Positions 59,383-64,000 of a DNA stretch of 64,000 nt are shown piece after piece. Source of the DNA: Acephala macrosclerotiorum. Taxonomy: Eukaryota > Ascomycota > Leotiomycetes > Helotiales > Mollisiaceae. The DNA is taken from positions 1 through 64,000 of the forward strand of contig MU119259.1 of assembly GCA_014904845.1 (NCBI GenBank), given 5' to 3'. Position 1 is the first letter of the stretch. Each line of letters opens with the position of its first letter. Both the position numbers and the translations under genes were made by a program. Under the pieces are notes generated by a model. It was given only the letters and a program-made list of their open reading frames with translations. It ran no database searches and was not told where the DNA came from.

Positions 59383-61325
59383 TCAGGCTGCTCCAAGGCC
59401 TCTGCAGAAAACATCTCTCATATACCCCACTCCAACCCTTCGACCAATCTTCTGTTGCGCGTGTAGAACTTGATCCAAAACCGTGCCAATACTGCTCTCG
59501 CCCAGTTTTCCTTGTATCCATTCCCTATATATTTTATTATTTGTTTCGACACCAGTTATGCGGAGTGGCCACTCGATTCGGTGAAAGAGTGCATTATCCC
59601 CTGAGGCGAAGGTCTTATGTGCGATGTTGAGAATGGTGCTCAAAACTGTTTGGATTTCTGCCGGACATGGAGCACCAGGATCGTTCATCGTGCATCGAAA
59701 GAGGTACACATGCACTACGTGATAATAAGCAATGCTCGAGTCGGCGTCCACCAATGTTCGAGTGCGAGGTTTGGTTGCGGTTGCCGAAAAGCAATACACA
59801 GATGTGTATCTCAGTGCCTGTCAGTGCGTTATCCTTCAAGTTTGGGGATTTTGAAATAACTACTTGTTCAAGAGCAACAAGTTCCTGCTCAAACTTACCC
59901 CTGAGGTCGCTCTCTTCCGTGGTTTTGAATGCTTTGTTAATATCCTCGACCAAAATATTCAATTCGCTGTTCAGTTTTAGCATCAAATAGTTCTCGTTGT
60001 CATCGGCAACTTCGTTGACTGGATAACCTGTGCCCCAATTCAGCGCAAGGGCCGATCTTCCGAGGTCATAGATGGTCCCGAATTTGCTTTTGTCGGTGTT
60101 GAAGCACCCAGCCAGCTTTCCACCACAATGGTTGAAGCCATATTTGATGTCCTGGTAGTAGAGACAAGTGATCATGGGGGCTACATGCTACTGTCTTGTG
60201 GATTGATCGTTGAACTGCATCCATGTGGTTCATGTAGCCCTACAGCAGTGCTGTATGTGCCGTAGCAAAGAGCATCTAACTTATGTTTCTCGATATGGCC
60301 AGTAACGGTTCGACTTAATTGGTTCATGTAATCGACATCCACACGCATCCATTTCATCTTGTAAAAGTAGAAGAAACAGAAAGTAGCCAGCACCCCAATA
60401 TGATCTGGTTCGGTACCATTAGTCATCGTTTCTATGAGTTGACTGGCCCCTTTTCGATAGTGTGGGTGAGCAGCTGCTAGCAAGTCTTCATCTTGTCGGC
60501 GAAGTGCTAGGTCATTAAGAGATACGGCAAGTAGGAGGTGCATGACCATTGCTTTGCTTGATCCAATGCGAAGGAGCATGCTCAGCGTGGACCATCTGGG
60601 GTGCTTCTTCGTAAAGGAGGCTGAGAAGCTTGTGGAGTAGTGATGTAAAGCTTCGTGTTCGAGACCGTCAAGCATAAGAGCATCGGGCGAGGAAGTTCGA
60701 AAGCCTGATAGCTCTTGAGGAATTGTAGGCGTGGTGGCAAGGTCATGGCTGGATTGATCGAGTGATCCAAGCCCGTCAGCAGTGTACGTTTGAAAAATCA
60801 AGTTCACTGCTGAATCAAGACTACTACTTGATAGCCAATTTGATACCGCCCAATGTGGGCTTTCAGAATCTGAGAAGGGTATCCGATCCACGTCATTCAT
60901 TCGGGAATCCACGAAAGGGTCATGGAGGTGACATGACGGGGGAGAGGCCAATTCGTTCTCGATAGCCTCAGGAGTAAAATGACTCTGCGCAGCAAGGTCA
61001 TTTGAAGTTTTGTCCTCTTTTTGATATATCGTACTCGGCTTCCAATCTTCTCTTGACCTCCACGTTCCTACCCCTCGTCTCCTTTCCCTCAAAGACGGCC
61101 CGGAATTCCAACATGTCAACCTGAGCCGAGAAAAACGCCCACACGTTGGTTTCTGCTCATCACATCTCATCTTCGCAACCGTACGGCATGTGCTACATCC
61201 TTCCAAAGATCAGAAATCCGTCTCGTCGGGGTGAGAGGTAACTAACCAGTTTTGGACCGACGCTTCTCCTCCTTCCCAATCGGTCTTTGAGAATTCTTCT
61301 CTTCCTTAGACACGGCAACGGGCAT
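59383..61325 (-). pseudogene. Zn2Cys6 transcription factor relic (fungal_trans_2 type)
   Basis: Exon 1 (61325-61247) starts MPVAVSKEEKNSQRP and joins exon 2 (from 61199) at KTGCSTCRTV. The zinc cluster is damaged: CSTCRTVAKMRC has one residue too many between Cys 2 and 3, and CGRFSRLRLTC has Phe in place of the fifth Cys. The regulator body follows (LEHEALHHYSTSFSASF, RWSTLSMLLRIGSSKAMVMH, HYRKGASQLI). Frame is lost near 60180 and resumes one frame over at CLYYQDIKYGFNHCGGKLA, then crosses a normal intron (59863-59818) to IQTVLSTIL, FHRIEWPLRITGVETN and GRRVGVGYMRDVF. Very likely the dead pathway regulator of the neighbouring relics. Confidence 0.8.
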
Positions 61326-61824
61326 AGATTGGCAAGGCCCACTTAATGCAGGTATACACGGAAGTAGCCGTGGTTCGTGGAGTCCGAGGGACCAACGTTC
61401 TAAGCCACTTCGAAGATTGACACGAATAGGTGTCAGCTTTCACTATCGCTTAATAATACAGATCAAAGTTCCTATAGCGAGACTGGAAATCTCCATTTCA
61501 TATTGTCGATGCATCGCGATGAGGTTCCGTTGCCTGATGGATATCAAAAACAGCTCCACTTTTGATACCTTCGATGGAGCTTCGACCAAAGAAGGAGGGA
61601 TTCAAAGGTGGGGTTCCTTCAACGGCTATCCCTTCCAATCAGCACAACCACGAAGATCTACTTCTTTCTAGGGATCAATGATAATTGACTGCAACGCCTC
61701 GAAGGCACATCAACATGATGGGTTATGGCATGAAATTCCGGCTGGGAACCGAAAAGCTTAAGAGGAAGGACCTGCTGCCAAGAAGACCATTGTCTTGTCG
61801 ATTTCTTGATACATACACATAATT
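61326..61824. other. shared upstream region of two divergent relics
   Basis: 500 bp between the regulator relic (-) and the transporter relic (+); no gene seen. In the intact ancestor this would have been a bidirectional promoter region. Confidence 0.45.
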
Positions 61825-62830
61825 ATGACATCCAGAACATCTGAGAAGCGCCCAGAAATTGTGGGCGATGGAGTCCATGGTTCCAAGAAGATTGATGGAG
61901 ACGTGTCAAGCGAGCCTCAAAAAGGGATGGGGACCAAATTGGACAGCGGCCTCAACGTATGTCCCCCTCGTTCCTTCCCAAGAGTCTTACCATAAATTGG
62001 CACATTCACATTACAACTTGATATGCACAGGTGCTGATTCTTAACAGGTCCTTGGAAATGGATACAATTCAGAGAGGCCTTGCTTGACATCAAGACTTGG
62101 CTCTTGGTGTTCTTCAACTTCTGGGTTTCTATTCCAAATGGAGGACTCACAAGTGTAAGGTTATGCCTCTATAAACTACTTGTGGGGATGTATTCTGATC
62201 CCAACGGTTCACACCACTCATGGTCAACGGTCTTGGCTACAGCTCTTAACACGCAGCGTTGCTGACAAGCCGTCTGGGATCATGGAGATAGTTTCACCGT
62301 ATCTTTGCAATGGCTATGTCTTCCTCCTCCTAACACGTCTTCCAAAGTACCAACCTCGAGGATTCATTATCGTCATCGGACTTGTTGGCATGATCGCTGC
62401 TGTCTTCCTCTACATCCTTCCATTGACAGCACTACATAATCGACTCGCCGCCCTTCATGTCTTGTATTTCTATTTGGGGCCATACATCGTATCGCTTGGA
62501 TTCATCACGGCGGGCACTGCAGGTAGCAATAAGAAGGTAATAGTGAGCGTGCTGGTGTTTGTCAGCTACCGCGTTTCAAATATCATCGGCCCGCAATTCT
62601 TCAAAGCCAACCAAGCGCCCTTGTATCCACTTGGAACTGGTGCCATTCTCGGATCGTACGTCCTTTCGATTCTCACGGTGTGCACTTGCATGTTCTTCTG
62701 TTGGCGCGAGAATTAGGGCCCAGGTAGGTTGGACGAGACCGCAGGCGAGAGGGTTCACGACGAGATGGACTTTAAGGATTTGACAGACAAGGAGAACATC
62801 CGCTTCAGGCATGTTTGGTTCTATGACCTA
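61825..62830 (+). pseudogene. Dal5-type MFS transporter relic lacking TM1-6
   Basis: The anion:cation symporter (allantoate permease) family is recognisable. A hydrophilic N terminus (from ATG 61825, RTSEKRPEIVGDGVHG) ends at a GT donor near 61959. The next recognisable sequence is already TM7: GPWKWIQFREALLDIKTW, FWVSIPNGGLTS. Thus TM1-6 are missing. After a frame change near 62250 come PSGIMEIVSPYLCNGYVFL, NKKVIVSVLVFVSYRVSNI, GPQFFKANQAPLYPLGTGA and WREN. A TAG follows, and the same frame then still encodes the family's C-terminal tail RVHDEMDFKDLTDKENIRFR. The deletion, frame change and nonsense codon make it non-functional. Confidence 0.82.
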
Positions 62831-62903
62831 ATAGGCCTACTCCAAGATGTATGCACGGAGTATGACTGGTATAAGCATAATTCAAAACCCGCATATGCCT
62901 ACT

Positions 62904-64000
62904 CTAGCCGAAGAATTCCTTGACATGCTTCATCAAAATTTCGGGAACCTCTTCCGCAACATAATGTCCCGAATCAACTGCCTCTCCACTCACTTCATTC
63001 TCACAAACAGCCCTCCACTCCGCCAAGCAATCAAACTTCTTCTCAACCAGTCCCTGTTTTCCCCACAAAACTCTCACAGGACACTGTATCTTCCTCCCCT
63101 CTTCTCTATCCTTTCTCTGTTCTACAAGATCGATAGTAGCAGCTGCTCTATAATCCTCACACATGGCATGAACGCCTGCCTCATCTTTGAACTGCGCAAC
63201 ATACTCATTGAGAGCTTCAGCGTCCATGAATCTTTTCTGCCCCGCATAGCTTCCTCCGAAAAATGGAAGTTTGAAAGCTTCGGGGTCGTTGAGGATGAGA
63301 GTCTCGGGGAATGGTGAGGGTTGGATGAGGAAGAACCAGTGCCAGTATTTTGTGGCGAATTCTTGATCGGTTTTTTCGAACATGGCGAGGGTGGGCGCTA
63401 TGTCGAGCATCATGAGTTTGCCGACTTTCTCGGGGTAGTCGACGGCTGAGCGGGTTAGTTTGACTTACAATCGATTTATGGGTATGAAAATGAGGATTGC
63501 CGCTTTTCGGATTCTGAACCCCCTTCATGTTTAAACAATGTCAAACATTCAGATTCAAAACCTAAATTCTACCAGCTCGGTCATTAAATTCACTTGCATC
63601 TAATCCAAGAGAGTTACAAGATGTCGGACATCAACCAGGGCCACTTGACCCCACCTCATGCAAGGACAGGACAGACATTCAAAACCGACAACCGACAGCA
63701 AAGTGAATACTCACCCAACTTATGCGCAATCCTAGCCCCTCTATCATGACTCAAGATCCAAAACTTTTCAAATCCCAGCTCATGCATAACCTTCACACAA
63801 TCCTCCGCCATCGTCGACTTCGCATAGGCTTTGTGGCTATCATCTGATGGTAGTTTTGATGATTTACCGTATCCTCTCAAATCGATCGCCACGACTGTGT
63901 AAGTGGCAGCAAGTTCCGGGGAGACTTTATGCCATATGTGGTGGGTTTGAGGGAAGCCGTGAAGCAAAAGGAGGGGTTGGCCGCTACCGGAACGGGTTCC
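62904..64000 (-). CDS. haloacetate-dehalogenase-like alpha/beta hydrolase, 5' end beyond window
   Basis: Alpha/beta hydrolase of the epoxide hydrolase / haloacetate dehalogenase group. The first exon runs in from the right edge to 63715; the second covers 63445-62904, with a 269-nt intron between. Order of motifs: oxyanion LLHGFPQTHHIWHKV, DLRGYGKSSK, nucleophile WILSHDRGARIAHKL, LDIAPTLAMFE, KYWHWFFLIQPSPFPE, HAMCEDYRAAATID, and the base in SGHYVAEEVPEI. The pattern D-R-x-x-R, LDIAPT, H-W and DYR is what fluoroacetate dehalogenases use for nucleophile, halide pocket and carboxylate binding. Activity is inferred; a plain epoxide or ester hydrolase is the alternative. Intact, unlike its left neighbours. 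Confidence 0.85.

Noticed and set aside
1..64000. CRISPR arrays, bacterial operons, phage or integron elements
   Set aside because: The window is plainly nuclear fungal DNA with spliceosomal introns; no spaced short repeats of CRISPR type were seen.

Overview
The window is nuclear DNA from a filamentous ascomycete. Genes are split by short introns (about 45-110 nt, GT...AG, with CTAAC/CTAAT-type branch sites). The proteome includes Zn2Cys6 regulators, DUF7707, 2EXR, Ish1 and tyrosinase families and class II hydrophobin-like remains. A Leotiomycete-type fungus is a guess from this family mix, not a proof. A 10-N gap at 40653-40662 and single-base frame breaks in homopolymers show a draft assembly.

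Layout, left to right. 0-1.7 kb: secreted type B carboxylesterase (-), 3' end at the window edge. 3.1-5.4 kb: Ala/Lys-rich secreted protein in many tiny exons (-). 6.8-8.9 kb: mitochondrial ETF:ubiquinone oxidoreductase (+). 10.8-11.0 kb: near-perfect 105-bp inverted repeat. 12.2-13.4 kb: conserved membrane protein (-). 13.8-14.9 kb: 2EXR gene with two frame breaks (+). 16.1-16.6 kb: small membrane protein (+), converging on an AtuA/DUF1446 gene (16.6-19.1, -). 20.5-22.8 kb: secreted tyrosinase (-). 24.6-25.4 kb: four-TM protein (-). 26.8-29.1 kb: GNAT-amidase fusion (+). 31.1-33.5 kb: TamA/Dal81-like regulator (+). 34.1-34.3 kb: HET fragment. 34.4-39.4 kb: gene-poor and repeat-rich. 39.4-41.2 kb: amidoligase gene (-) with the gap and a C-terminal frame break. 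43.8-44.5 kb: DUF7707 GPI-type protein (-). 45.9-47.8 kb: MFS transporter (+) with a GC-AG intron. 48.6-51.4 kb: Kelch membrane protein (-). 52.4-54.5 kb: Ish1/Msc1-like protein (-) with an 8-nt exon. 55.4-56.1 kb: small mitochondrial-type protein (-).

From 56.8 to 62.8 kb lies a run of dead genes: a class II hydrophobin, an isocitrate-lyase-family enzyme, a Zn2Cys6 regulator and a Dal5-type transporter that has lost TM1-6. The last three (enzyme, regulator, transporter) look like a decayed catabolic cluster. It sits beside an intact haloacetate-dehalogenase-like hydrolase (62.9 kb to beyond the right edge).

Most intact genes are unrelated housekeeping or secreted functions and form no operon-like unit. 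All exon models were built by eye from splice signals and frame; in every gene whose exon lengths I summed, the total is a multiple of three unless stated.
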